From Brucella tritici (lineage in GTDB: Bacteria > Pseudomonadota > Alphaproteobacteria > Rhizobiales > Rhizobiaceae): 64,000 bases of DNA. The notes under the pieces were generated by a model that was given only the letters and a program-made list of their open reading frames with translations, did not search any database and was not told where the DNA came from. Where the stretch lies: assembly GCF_902825325.1 (NCBI RefSeq), contig NZ_CADEAR010000001.1:186001-250000 (forward strand), read 5' to 3'. This document shows, piece after piece, positions 54,275-63,331 of the stretch (the first letter of the stretch is position 1; each line of letters starts with the position of its first letter). Position numbers and translations under genes: made by a program.

Positions 54275-56050
54275 ATGAAGATGACGACGGAAGAAGCGTT
54301 TGTTAAGGTTTTGCAGATGCATGGGATAGAGCATGCATTTGGGATCATCGGTTCTGCGATGATGCCGGTTTCGGATCTGTTTCCGAAGGCAGGTATTACG
54401 TTCTGGGATTGCGCGCATGAGACGAATGCGGCGCTGATCTGCGACGGTTATACGCGTGTGACTGGCAAGATGGGCATGGCGATTGCCCAGAACGGTCCGG
54501 GCGTGACCGGCTTCGTGACCGCCATCAAGACGGCCTACTGGAACCACACGCCGATGCTGCTCGTCTCTCCGCAGGCTGCCAACAAGACCATCGGTCAGGG
54601 CGGCTTTCAGGAAGTCGACCAGATGGCGCTGTTCGAGGAGATGGTCTGCTATCAGGAAGAAGTGCGCGATGCGACCCGCATTCCCGAAGTGCTGAACCGG
54701 GTGATCGAAAAGGCATGGCGCGGCTGTGCACCGGCACAGATCAACGTGCCGCGCGATTTCTGGACGCAGGTCATCGATGTCGACCTGCCGCAGATCGTGC
54801 GGCTGGAGCGTCCGAGCGGCGGACGCGATGCCATCGCCGAGGCTGCAAAGCTTCTGACGGAAGCAAAATTCCCGGTCATTCTCAACGGTGCCGGTGTCGT
54901 CATCGGTGGCGCGATCCCGGAATCCATCGCACTTGCCGAAAGGCTCGATGCGCCGGTCTGCTGCGGCTATCAGCACAATGATGCCTTTCCCGGCACCCAT
55001 CCGCTATCCGCAGGACCGCTCGGCTATAACGGCTCCAAGGCCGCGATGGAGCTGATCGCCAAGGCCGATGTGGTTCTGGCGCTCGGCACCCGCCTCAATC
55101 CATTTTCGACACTGCCAGGCTACGGCATCGATTACTGGCCGAAGGATGCCAAGATCATTCAGGTCGACATCAATCCCGATCGCATCGGCCTTACCAAGAA
55201 GATCTCGGTCGGCATTTGCGGCGATGCCAAACAGGTTGCGCGGCAGATCCTCGACCAGATGGGCGCCAATGCGGGCAATGCCGGTCGCGACGAGCGCAAG
55301 CAGCTCATCCATCAGCGCAAGTCCGCCTGGCTGCAGCAGCTTTCCTCAATGGATCACGAGGATGACGATCCGGGCACACACTGGAATGCCGGTGCACGCG
55401 AACGCGAGAAGGACCGCATGTCGCCGCGACAGGCATGGCGCGCCATTCAGGCCGGCATGCCGAAGAACGCCATCATGTCCACCGACATCGGCAATAATTG
55501 CGCCATCGGCAACGCCTATCCAAGCTTCGAGCATGGACGCAAATATCTGGCGCCGGGCATGTTCGGCCCCTGCGGTTATGGGTTCCCGTCCATCGTCGGC
55601 GCCAAGATCGGCCAGCCCGACACGCCGGTGGTCGGCTTTGCCGGCGACGGTGCCTTCGGCATCTCCATGAACGAGATGACCTCCATCGGTCGCAAGGGCT
55701 GGCCTGCGATCACCATGGTCATCTTCCGCAACTATCAGTGGGGCGCCGAAAAGCGCAACACGACGCTGTGGTACGACAACAACTTCGTCGGCACCGAGCT
55801 CAATCCAAACCTGAGCTACGCCAAGGTGGCGGATGGCTGCGGCCTCAAGGGCGTGACCGTCGATAGCCAGCAGGCGCTCACCGAGGCCTTGCAGACGGCA
55901 ATCGACGAGCAGGCCAAGGGTGTGACCACCTTCATCGAAGTCGTGCTCAATCAGGAACTGGGCGAACCTTTCCGCCGCGATGCGATGAAGAAACCCGTCA
56001 TCGTGGCCGGTATCGACAAGGCCGACATGCGCCAGCAAATGCCGGTCTGA
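54275..56050 (+). CDS. xsc: Sulfoacetaldehyde acetyltransferase
   Basis: 591-residue thiamine-diphosphate enzyme that converts sulfoacetaldehyde and phosphate to acetyl phosphate and sulfite, releasing sulfonate sulfur. The catalytic Glu lies in WDCAHETNAALICDGYTRVT; the ThDP motif GFAGDGAFGISMNEMTSIGR is followed by FRNYQWGAEKRNTTLWYDNN. Length and these motifs match Xsc rather than acetolactate synthase. The first 170 bases are less GC-biased at third positions than the rest. Confidence 0.97.
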   Translation: MKMTTEEAFVKVLQMHGIEHAFGIIGSAMMPVSDLFPKAGITFWDCAHETNAALICDGYTRVTGKMGMAIAQNGPGVTGFVTAIKTAYWNHTPMLLVSPQAANKTIGQGGFQEVDQMALFEEMVCYQEEVRDATRIPEVLNRVIEKAWRGCAPAQINVPRDFWTQVIDVDLPQIVRLERPSGGRDAIAEAAKLLTEAKFPVILNGAGVVIGGAIPESIALAERLDAPVCCGYQHNDAFPGTHPLSAGPLGYNGSKAAMELIAKADVVLALGTRLNPFSTLPGYGIDYWPKDAKIIQVDINPDRIGLTKKISVGICGDAKQVARQILDQMGANAGNAGRDERKQLIHQRKSAWLQQLSSMDHEDDDPGTHWNAGAREREKDRMSPRQAWRAIQAGMPKNAIMSTDIGNNCAIGNAYPSFEHGRKYLAPGMFGPCGYGFPSIVGAKIGQPDTPVVGFAGDGAFGISMNEMTSIGRKGWPAITMVIFRNYQWGAEKRNTTLWYDNNFVGTELNPNLSYAKVADGCGLKGVTVDSQQALTEALQTAIDEQAKGVTTFIEVVLNQELGEPFRRDAMKKPVIVAGIDKADMRQQMPV

Positions 56051-56069
56051 ACCAGTTCGTCAGTAATCA

Positions 56070-56096
56070 GGCCGGGAGCGCAACTCCCGGCCTTTT
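56070..56096 (+). terminator. Terminator-like hairpin between xsc and pta
   Basis: GGCCGGGAG-CGCAA-CTCCCGGCC followed by TTTT: a 9-bp perfect stem and short T-run, 15 bases before the pta ATG. It should reduce but not abolish transcription of pta. Confidence 0.8.
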
Positions 56097-56110
56097 GAAA
56101 AGATTGCGCC

Positions 56111-57088
56111 ATGCTGCCGTTGGAAAAGATTTTTGAGAAAGCCCGGTCGAGGCCGCGCCACATCGTGCTGGCCGAAGGCGAAGACCCGCGCATCATCGAT
56201 GCGGCGCTGCGTGCCGAACGCGAAGCCATTGCCCGCATCACGCTTCTGGGGTCCGAAAGCATCATCGGCAGACAGATCGACGGCTCGACAATTGCGATCA
56301 TCGATCCCACAACATCGAGCTTGAGCGCGGATTATGCGCAAAAACTCTATCGGCTGCGTCAGGCCAAGGGCATGACGGAAGAACAGGCTGAGGCAATGGT
56401 GAAGACACCGCTCGGCTTTGCAGCCATGATGGTGCGGGAGGGCGATGCGGATGGGACGGTCGCCGGTGCGGTTGCAACGACCGCCGATGTGGTGCGCCAT
56501 GCCCTGCAGATCATCGGCAAGGCCGAAGGCGCTTCGCTTGTCTCCAGCTTCTTCCTGATGCTGTTGTGCCAGTCGCATCATCAAAAGAAAGGCGCTTTCG
56601 TCTTTGCCGATTGCGGCCTCGTCGTGGAACCGGATTCCGCGCAGCTGGCCGATATCGCCATCCAGTCGGCCGATTCATACCGCCAGCTAACGGAAAAAGA
56701 CGCAGCCGTGGCCATGCTGTCCTTCTCCACCGGCGGCAGCGCCGCCCATGAGCGCGTATCAAAGGTCGTTCAGGCAACCCGCACCGTGCGGGAGCGGACG
56801 CCCGATCTGTGCATTGATGGCGAACTGCAGTTCGACACCGCTTTCGTGGAGGCGATCAGCCATGCCAAGTCACCGGGCTCCCCGCTGAAGGGCAATGCCA
56901 ATGTCTTCGTGTTCCCCAATCTCGAAGCCGCCAATATCGGCTACAAGATCGCGCAGCGCATCGGCGGCGCACAGGCCATCGGCCCCGTGCTCCAGGGCCT
57001 CGCCAAACCCGCAAACGACCTCTCGCGCGGATGCTCCGCCGATGACGTCCTCCACATGATCGCTATAACAGTCAATCAAGCCAAATGA
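56111..57088 (+). CDS. pta: Phosphate acetyltransferase
   Basis: 325 residues, the short single-domain Pta. It converts acetyl phosphate from Xsc into acetyl-CoA. Motifs: PRHIVLAEGEDPRIIDAALR, GAVATTADVVRHALQIIGKA, and the late conserved GEL-QFDTAF...KGNANVFVFPNLEAANIGYK. ATG 56111 follows a terminator-like hairpin; the ribosome site is weak (AAAAGATTGCGCC). It completes the taurine-to-acetyl-CoA route. Confidence 0.95.
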   Translation: MLPLEKIFEKARSRPRHIVLAEGEDPRIIDAALRAEREAIARITLLGSESIIGRQIDGSTIAIIDPTTSSLSADYAQKLYRLRQAKGMTEEQAEAMVKTPLGFAAMMVREGDADGTVAGAVATTADVVRHALQIIGKAEGASLVSSFFLMLLCQSHHQKKGAFVFADCGLVVEPDSAQLADIAIQSADSYRQLTEKDAAVAMLSFSTGGSAAHERVSKVVQATRTVRERTPDLCIDGELQFDTAFVEAISHAKSPGSPLKGNANVFVFPNLEAANIGYKIAQRIGGAQAIGPVLQGLAKPANDLSRGCSADDVLHMIAITVNQAK

Positions 57089-57113
57089 AGAACACCAAGC
57101 CGTTCGCGAACCG

Positions 57114-58769
57114 CTAAGGCTTAAGGAACCGAGCAGCGATGCCATAGAGAAACTGCGGCAGCACCGTAAAGGCATAGGGCGCATAGACCCGTTCCAGCCG
57201 CTGATGATACTCGCGTCCCCATGGGCCGATATTTACTACAGGATAAGAAAGCGCCTTTGGATTGGCGCGGTCGATAAACTGAGCAGCGGGCGTGTTGGCC
57301 GCGATGACTTCGCTATCCATCGCATCGGGGATATGACCGAAGAAGCTCATATCCGAAATCCCGGCAAAGATTTCCCTATATCGGATCGTCGTATCAAACT
57401 GGCGCTCCGTATCCACGCGCGCGGCTTCCAGAGCTTCGGTGAAACGCTGTTCTTCTGCCGTTTCGGTCCCAATCCGAACATGCGGATAGACAAGGCTCCC
57501 GAAACCGATAATGACCGTCGGACCTGTAATACGCGCCTCGGCAACCATCGCATTGACGAGTTCCCGCGTCATGAGGAGTGGGTTGTCGCTGCTTGAGAGC
57601 TCGGCTTCCAATGCAGCTATCCGTTCCAGTGCCGCGTCACCACCAATACGCCGGACTTCGTCGCGCAGCTCGACAGTGGTCAGAATTCGACCCTTGTGAT
57701 TGGCGTCTGCATCGCTGCCAACCAGCTTTGCAAAGCGTTCAGCCTCAACATTGAAGTGCCCGATCGCAAGATCCAGTGCCTCGCCGACAACCGCCTTGAA
57801 CCGCTGGAACAACGCATCGGGAGAAACGGAATGGGTCAGCCAGTTGAAGGCAATCCATGTTCGTTCCGGCGTGGTCACTTCATAGCCACCGCGGAAATCC
57901 CGCGCTTCAAGGCAGATCGGAGGTGGCGAAACTTCACCGTCCGCCGTATCGCAAAGGGTGGCATTGGCTTCCACCGCCCGCATGATTTCAGACGCAATGA
58001 GATGCGCGCTGACACCTTCGAACGGATAGCTTGCATGCGAAGGCTGCCCGATCACGAAGGCAAAGGGAAGCTGCTTTCCGATAGTGCCGCGATAGATGGC
58101 GCGGCCTTCCGCACCGTCACCTTGATCGCTTGTTGCATCCAGATTGATACCGGCGACAATGTCGAGACCCCAGCGTTCGGCAAGTTCCGGCAAAGCATCG
58201 CGCAGGTTGCGCATTCCCCGCGAACCGCGCTCTTCGTCAGGGGTCGCGAACAGGATCAGATTGCCTTCGCGATCAGGCTGTTGCGAGAAATATTCGAGTG
58301 TGGCGATGCCAGCGGCAACGCCACTCTTCATGTCCAGCATGCCGCGTCCCGGAATGTAATGTCCGCTCTGGAAGTCGGCGAGTGCCTTTTCTTCGTTCGG
58401 AGCAAGCGGGCGGCTGGTAAGATCGGCGAGAAGCGCTTCCAGCAAGGCATCCGGTTCAAAGGCCAGATGTTTCAAATCGCGGTAGTTTGCAGTTTCCACC
58501 ACGTCGAAATGGCCCGCCAGAGCTAGAGTTCTACGCCCTGTGCCGCGAACGACCGCGATGACATTCTTGGTCATCGGCGAACCGTGACTGTCGATGACGG
58601 CAATGTGGTCCGGATTCTTCTGGAAATAAGGAATCTCACGCAGAAGCTCGGCAAGCTTCGGACCGAAGGATGCCTCGTCAGGCGTTCCGGTCTCGCTCGG
58701 CCATCGTACCATGCGATAGGAGAGTTCTCGCACTCGTTCTGTCGGGTTCCATTCTTTTGGGGATGCCAC
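57114..58769 (-). CDS. RocB-like M20 peptidase/hydrolase
   Basis: 551-residue metal-dependent hydrolase of the COG4187 (RocB) class, longer than usual M20 enzymes. Metal-site motifs: LALAGHFDVVETANYRDL, GRGMLDMKSGVAAGIATLEY, and the catalytic TPDEERGSRGMRNL. The start is GTG 58769, after GAGGAAAGACC. It follows the amino-acid ABC ATPase by 82 bases containing a hairpin, so it is probably the last gene of that operon. RocB is linked to arginine use in Bacillus, but its reaction is not established; peptide or acyl-amino-acid hydrolysis is likely. Confidence 0.88.
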   Translation of the reverse strand: MASPKEWNPTERVRELSYRMVRWPSETGTPDEASFGPKLAELLREIPYFQKNPDHIAVIDSHGSPMTKNVIAVVRGTGRRTLALAGHFDVVETANYRDLKHLAFEPDALLEALLADLTSRPLAPNEEKALADFQSGHYIPGRGMLDMKSGVAAGIATLEYFSQQPDREGNLILFATPDEERGSRGMRNLRDALPELAERWGLDIVAGINLDATSDQGDGAEGRAIYRGTIGKQLPFAFVIGQPSHASYPFEGVSAHLIASEIMRAVEANATLCDTADGEVSPPPICLEARDFRGGYEVTTPERTWIAFNWLTHSVSPDALFQRFKAVVGEALDLAIGHFNVEAERFAKLVGSDADANHKGRILTTVELRDEVRRIGGDAALERIAALEAELSSSDNPLLMTRELVNAMVAEARITGPTVIIGFGSLVYPHVRIGTETAEEQRFTEALEAARVDTERQFDTTIRYREIFAGISDMSFFGHIPDAMDSEVIAANTPAAQFIDRANPKALSYPVVNIGPWGREYHQRLERVYAPYAFTVLPQFLYGIAARFLKP

Positions 58770-58792
58770 GGTCTTTCCTCGCTTAATAATTC

Positions 58793-58826
58793 CCCGTCTC
58801 CGTGCCTTGTTGAAGGCACAGACGGG
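58793..58826 (-). promoter_or_regulatory. Bulged hairpin upstream of the RocB-like gene
   Basis: CCCGTCT, a CC bulge, GTGCCTT, loop GTTG, AAGGCAC, AGACGGG: a 14-bp stem with a 2-base bulge. It lies 24 bases before the GTG start on minus. The sequence after it is AT-rich but not a T-run. It may be an attenuator, processing site or mRNA stabiliser. Confidence 0.55.
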
Positions 58827-58851
58827 TTCTCAAAACTGGTTTAACGTCGAC

Positions 58852-59616
58852 TTACTGGTTGAGATGTTTTTTGAGGAACGCTCTCGTTCGTTCATTTTCC
58901 GGATTGCTGAAGATCACGTCCGGCTTGCCTTCCTCGACCACAACGCCCTTGTCCATGAAGAGCACTTTGTCGGAGACTTCAGCGGCAAAGCGCATTTCGT
59001 GGGTCACAATCAGCATGGTCATGTGCTCCTGTGCAAGCTGCTTCATGACCTGGTTGACCTCCTCGACCAATTCCGGGTCGAGCGCGGAGGTCGCTTCGTC
59101 GAACAGCATGACTTTCGGCTGCATGGCAAGTGCACGAGCGATAGCCACGCGCTGTTTCTGTCCGCCCGATAAGCGCGACGGATACATTGAAGCCTTGTCA
59201 GCAAGGCCAACCTTCTTCAAAAGTGAAACGGCCAGTTCCTGTGCTTCCTGCCTGCTCTTGCCCTTCAACTTGATGGGGCCGAGCGTGATGTTTTCCATGA
59301 CATTGAGATGCGGAAACAGATTGAAGTGCTGAAAAACCATGCCCATCTGCTGGCGCACGGCATTGATATGCCGCTCGAATGCCCGCCCGTTCAACGACTG
59401 GTTCACCTGAATACCGTCCAGCAGTATCTGGCCCGAGTTGACCGTTTCCAGATGGTTGATAGAGCGCAGCAAAGTACTTTTACCGGAACCGGACGGACCG
59501 ATGATCGCGATGATCTGGCCACGTTCGACAGACAGGTCGATACCTTTGAGTACTTCGAGTGCGCCATAAGACTTGTGGACGTCCCGCACTTCCACCATGG
59601 GGTTACTGTTGCTCAT
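58852..59616 (-). CDS. Polar amino-acid ABC ATPase (GlnQ type)
   Basis: 254 residues with Walker [11 protein letters not shown]-loop [20 protein letters not shown], signature [15 protein letters not shown], Walker [16 protein letters not shown] and switch [18 protein letters not shown]. The Walker B segment reads DEAT rather than DEPT, a common variant in this subfamily. It overlaps the permease gene upstream by 4 bases. Confidence 0.95.
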   Translation of the reverse strand: MSNSNPMVEVRDVHKSYGALEVLKGIDLSVERGQIIAIIGPSGSGKSTLLRSINHLETVNSGQILLDGIQVNQSLNGRAFERHINAVRQQMGMVFQHFNLFPHLNVMENITLGPIKLKGKSRQEAQELAVSLLKKVGLADKASMYPSRLSGGQKQRVAIARALAMQPKVMLFDEATSALDPELVEEVNQVMKQLAQEHMTMLIVTHEMRFAAEVSDKVLFMDKGVVVEEGKPDVIFSNPENERTRAFLKKHLNQ

Positions 59617-60269
59617 CGGTAAGCCTCGACTTTCTTTTCCATCCAGTGCAATCCGGCTTCCAGGATGAGATTGAGTACATAGAAGATCACTGCGGCAGTG
59701 ATGTAGAATTCAAACGGGCTGTAGGTCTCGCTGATCGCCTGCTGTGACGCATGCACCAACTCTGTGATACCGATCACCGAAACAAGTGCCGTGTCCTTCA
59801 AGAGAGCAATCAGATTATTACCCACCTGCGGCAGCGCGTTGCGGACAGCTTGCGGCACGACGATGTAGCGCAGTGTCTGGCCGCTGCCGAAGCCAAGAGA
59901 GCGCGCGCCTTCATTCTGCCCCGGATCGACAGTCTGGATCGCGGTGCGGAAGATGTCAGAATTATACACCGCAAAGTGCAAGCCAAGGCCGATGATACCC
60001 GTCCATACGGCAGGAATGTTGATGCCGATCTGCGAGAGGCCGTAATAGAGCAGGAATAGTTGCAGAAGCAGCGGCGTTCCCATGAACAGCCAGATGAAGA
60101 AGCGGACCGGATAGCGCACCAGCCAGTTGCCATAGAGCACGAGCAGGGCGAATGCGATGCCGCCGAAGAAGCTGACGATGGATGAGGACACAGCGATGAT
60201 GAGCGTCCACCAAATGCCCGTCATCAGAAGTTCGGTATAGGGCGGGACGATGGAAAAATCGAGTTGCAT
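59613..60269 (-). CDS. Polar amino-acid ABC permease
   Basis: 218 residues with about five hydrophobic segments. The ATPase-contact region is [20 protein letters not shown], then [20 protein letters not shown]. It is the second permease of the pair, 11 bases after the first, and overlaps the ATPase gene by 4 bases. Confidence 0.94.
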   Translation of the reverse strand: MQLDFSIVPPYTELLMTGIWWTLIIAVSSSIVSFFGGIAFALLVLYGNWLVRYPVRFFIWLFMGTPLLLQLFLLYYGLSQIGINIPAVWTGIIGLGLHFAVYNSDIFRTAIQTVDPGQNEGARSLGFGSGQTLRYIVVPQAVRNALPQVGNNLIALLKDTALVSVIGITELVHASQQAISETYSPFEFYITAAVIFYVLNLILEAGLHWMEKKVEAYR

Positions 60270-60280
60270 GGGATCACCGC

Positions 60281-60928
60281 CTATTTGAGTGCGTAGCGGG
60301 CTTCGAGGAAATCGACGAAGCGTGCAACGATGTAGATGAGAACCATGTAGATGGCCGCGGCGATGCCGAAGATTTCAAACGGGCGGTAGGTCGAGCCGAT
60401 GAAGCGTTGGGCCGTGTAGGTCAATTCGACCACGGAAATCGCTGAAACCAGAGCCGATCCCTTGATCAGCATGACGGTGTTGACACCCAGCGAGCGGATC
60501 ATGAGCCGTGCTGCCTGGGGCAACACCACAAAGCGCATCGACTGTCCGCTGCCGAAGCCGATGGAACGGGCAGCCTCCCTCTGACCGACATCAACCGTCA
60601 GAATGGCGCCCCGCATGGCTTCGGCGTAATAAGCGCCGATATTGAGACCAAGACCGATAGCACCTGCTGCGAACGGTTCAAGATTGATGCCAATCTGCGG
60701 TCCACCGAAATAGAGAACAAAAAGCTGCAGCAGACATGGTGTGCCGCGAAAAACACTGACATAAGCTGTTCCGATGAAACGCAGCGGCCAGAAGCGCGAC
60801 AGTTTCGCTGCTGTGGCAAGAGCACCGACGCTCAAACCGATGAGAATGGCAAGTGCCGAGATTTCGACGGTAACCAGGGCGGCCTCCAGAAAGTATGGAA
60901 AGACCTCCGCCATCAAAGAGAAATTCAT
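60281..60928 (-). CDS. Polar amino-acid ABC permease
   Basis: 215 residues, paralogous to the permease downstream. The contact loop is EAARSIGFGSGQSMRFVVLP, then QAARLMIRSLGVNTVMLIKG. ATG 60928 lies 93 bases after the binding-protein stop. The pair forms a heterodimeric channel. Confidence 0.94.
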   Translation of the reverse strand: MNFSLMAEVFPYFLEAALVTVEISALAILIGLSVGALATAAKLSRFWPLRFIGTAYVSVFRGTPCLLQLFVLYFGGPQIGINLEPFAAGAIGLGLNIGAYYAEAMRGAILTVDVGQREAARSIGFGSGQSMRFVVLPQAARLMIRSLGVNTVMLIKGSALVSAISVVELTYTAQRFIGSTYRPFEIFGIAAAIYMVLIYIVARFVDFLEARYALK

Positions 60929-61021
60929 TATCTCCCCTTTCCTGTCTGGAAAACCAAGCCGGAAAGAAATGTTGCCGGGACAATTGCGTTAATAGCCGTC
61001 CCGGCTTGGGGTTTCACGCGG

Positions 61022-61798
61022 TTAGCGGATGTCGCGACCGATCCATTTGGTCGAGATTTTCTCGTAGGTGCCGTCGGCTTTCATGTCATCGAGAGCCTTG
61101 TTGATCGCGTCCTTCAGCTCAGGGTTACCCTTGCGCAGAGCAATACCAACATTGTCGGTACCCTGAAGTTCTGGCGTATCGAGCTGACGAACCTCTTCGC
61201 CGCTTTCCTTGATGGCAATCAGGATTGGAATGTCATCCGAGGCAATGGCGTCCACGCGGCCCGAACGAAGCTCAAGCAGAAGTTCCGGAATGCCCTTATA
61301 GGTGCGGACGGTCCAGCCGCCCTGCTCGCGCGCCCACTTGTCGCTGGTTTCGCCAAGCGTAACGGCAATGGTCTTGCCCTGCTTCAGCTCGTCCATGGAC
61401 TTAACCGGCGATGCTTCCGTCACGAAGATACCACGACCACCGCGATAGTAAGGGCCTGCGAAGTCGACAGCCTTTTCGCGTTCCGGCGTGATACTCATGC
61501 TGCCGACGACTACATCAAACTTACCTGCACGCAGCCCTGCAATGATACCGTCGAAAGCGGTAGTCACGACAACCGGCTTTACATCAAGGCGCTTGGCGAT
61601 TTCAGCACCGATATCAACGTCGAAGCCGACAACCTGGTTCTGACCATCAACAAAGCTGAACGGCGGAAAAACACCGCTCATGCCGATGCGCAATTCGCCG
61701 CTCTGCGTGACTTTTTCGAGGTCGTTAGCGTGGGCGGGAGCGAGCATCATCAGCGCGCCGACGCCAGCCGCAACGAGTGAAGACAGAAGGGTTTTCAT
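61022..61798 (-). CDS. Amino-acid ABC binding protein
   Basis: 258-residue family 3 binding protein. Signal peptide MKTLLSSLVAAGVGALMMLA...AHA, then NDLEKVTQSGELRIGMSGVF. PPFSFVDGQNQVVGFDVDIG and VVVGSMSITPEREKAVDFAG are standard family motifs. It heads the operon of two permeases, an ATPase and the RocB-like hydrolase, and is divergent from an Lrp-type regulator. The ligand could be arginine or another polar amino acid; it is not determined. Confidence 0.94.
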   Translation of the reverse strand: MKTLLSSLVAAGVGALMMLAPAHANDLEKVTQSGELRIGMSGVFPPFSFVDGQNQVVGFDVDIGAEIAKRLDVKPVVVTTAFDGIIAGLRAGKFDVVVGSMSITPEREKAVDFAGPYYRGGRGIFVTEASPVKSMDELKQGKTIAVTLGETSDKWAREQGGWTVRTYKGIPELLLELRSGRVDAIASDDIPILIAIKESGEEVRQLDTPELQGTDNVGIALRKGNPELKDAINKALDDMKADGTYEKISTKWIGRDIR

Positions 61799-62158
61799 TT
61801 TATTTTCTCCTAAGTGATCGTAACGCGATCACGGGCGATGCCCGTTCCGAGCGCCCAGATGGACGCATCTTTCCAGATCGTCGACGCCCGACGGGCGGCG
61901 GCAAATTTCTCGGGAAAACTGATTCGGAACAGGCAAGATCGACGCGCTCTGGTTACCCAGGAGCGGGAGAAAGAAAAACTCCATCGATCCACCTCCGAAA
62001 TTCCCCTGCCGGTTGCGTTGCTGCTTATCCGGCTTGTTTGTTTTCAAGCACGCTAACGGAGCAAAGGATCAACGAAAACGTCAATTCGGTATAGAAATGT
62101 CCAGTAATCTGCGATAAACGCAATCAAACTGACGAAATCGTCAAATGGCGGTGTAGTG
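61799..62158. promoter_or_regulatory. Divergent control region with Lrp-type boxes
   Basis: 360 bases between the ABC operon and the regulator. Two similar boxes, AACGAAAACGTCAA (62071-62084) and GACGAAATCGTCAA (62131-62144), differ at 2 of 14 positions and lie 60 bases apart. The second is a near-perfect palindrome (TGACGA-AA-TCGTCA, 62130-62143). A separate hairpin GTGATCG-TAACG-CGATCAC (61814-61832) lies in the leader of the binding protein. No gene is supported here. Confidence 0.6.
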
Positions 62159-62575
62159 ATGGATGATCTGGATCAGCGATTAATATCGGAACTGCGTATC
62201 AATGCCCGTGCGTCCATCCCGACGCTTGCGAGCATTTTGGGGGTGGCGCGAGGCACGATCCAAAGCCGTATGGAACGTTTGATCGCATCAGGGGTCATTG
62301 CAGGCTTTACAGTCAGATTGAAGGATCATGGCACCACCGACATGATCAGCGGTATCATGATGATCGAACTGACCGGGCGTAACATCAAAAGCGTGATAGC
62401 GACTTTACGCAAGAATCCCGGCTTTTCCGCCGTGAACACCACGAATGGAACATGGGACCTGATCGCCGAGATTGAAGTCCCCAACATGAATGAGTTTCAC
62501 CGGCTGGTAACAGGAATCCGCGCCATGGACGGGATCGCGAAGTCCGAGACGCACATTTTTCTCGGCCCCGCCTGA
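62159..62575 (+). CDS. Lrp/AsnC-family regulator
   Basis: 138 residues. N-terminal helix-turn-helix (DDLDQRLISELRINARASIP, LGVARGTIQSRMERLIASGV) and a C-terminal RAM domain (MMIELTGRNIKSVIATLRKN, TNGTWDLIAEIEVPNMNEFH). ATG 62159 was used; a GTG one codon earlier is possible. Divergent from an amino-acid importer with paired GACGAAA boxes between them, it probably controls that operon and itself in response to an amino acid. Confidence 0.93.
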   Translation: MDDLDQRLISELRINARASIPTLASILGVARGTIQSRMERLIASGVIAGFTVRLKDHGTTDMISGIMMIELTGRNIKSVIATLRKNPGFSAVNTTNGTWDLIAEIEVPNMNEFHRLVTGIRAMDGIAKSETHIFLGPA

Positions 62576-62587
62576 ACCTTCGAAGGT

Positions 62588-63250
62588 CTATTCCGCAGCT
62601 TCTGCTACATAACCGAATTGCATGATGGCGTCCGGCGCAGCAACGCCCGGCAAAATACGACCGTCATCCACCGGTGAACCCATTTGAGTAGTCATAGGAA
62701 TGACGCCTGCCCAGATTGGCAGGGCATAATCGGCGTCATCATCCTTCGGCGGACCGGAACGAACCTTTGCCGAGGCTTCTTTCAATTCCAGTTCCAGAAG
62801 CATGGTGGCCTTCAGTTCCTTGGCCATCATCGGGCGCAGTCCCTCCCACCGACCAGGAAAAAGCCCGTTTACGAAACTGCGCAAGTGATGTTCCTTCGTC
62901 GCGACATCCGAGATTTTACGCGCTGTCCCGAAAGCCATGACCGAGCGATAATTACAGGAATGATGAAACGCTGATCGGGCAAGGACCAGCCCATCGAGCA
63001 GTGTAAAGCTCACGCACACTTCTGCTTCGTCGCAGCTTTCCAGCATGCGGCTGGCGGATGATCCGTGCCAGTAAATGAAATTGCCTTCACGCCAGACCAG
63101 CGTTGGTGTGACATAGGGCGTTCCATTGAACACATAAGCCACATGCGCCAGAGGCTGAGCATCGATGATTGCGTGAACCGTGGCTGCATCATAGGCACCG
63201 CGCTCATGCATGCGCTTCACGCGGCTGCGTTCGGAAGGGGCTGTCGTCAT
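62588..63250 (-). CDS. Pyridoxamine 5'-phosphate oxidase-family flavoprotein
   Basis: 220 residues of the COG3467/NimA-like split-barrel class. RVKRMHERGAYDAATVHAII leads into AYVFNGTPYVTPTLVWREGN and FIYWHGSSASRMLE, the flavin-binding region; SVMAFGTARKISDVATKEHH follows. ATG 63250 after AGGAGAAATATCGGCC is preferred to a TTG 10 codons earlier. Divergent from a MocR regulator, it is a probable target gene. The true substrate is unknown. Confidence 0.87.
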   Translation of the reverse strand: MTTAPSERSRVKRMHERGAYDAATVHAIIDAQPLAHVAYVFNGTPYVTPTLVWREGNFIYWHGSSASRMLESCDEAEVCVSFTLLDGLVLARSAFHHSCNYRSVMAFGTARKISDVATKEHHLRSFVNGLFPGRWEGLRPMMAKELKATMLLELELKEASAKVRSGPPKDDDADYALPIWAGVIPMTTQMGSPVDDGRILPGVAAPDAIMQFGYVAEAAE

Positions 63251-63331
63251 GGCCGATATTTCTCCTTTATGTTTGGCCAAACTGCCGCCATAGTGGTTTT
63301 GAGAAAATAACCACTTTCAACGAATACGATA
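63251..63331. promoter_or_regulatory. Divergent operator region of the MocR pair
   Basis: 81 bases between divergent starts. AGTGGTT (63292-63298) and AACCACT (63309-63315) form an inverted repeat, and TTTGGCCAAA (63272-63281) is a perfect palindrome. Both are candidate regulator sites. Confidence 0.5.

Noticed and set aside
57089-57113. Hairpin GTTCGCGAAC between pta and the RocB-like gene
   Set aside because: The stem is short with mismatches when extended, and there is no T-run; too weak to call a terminator.
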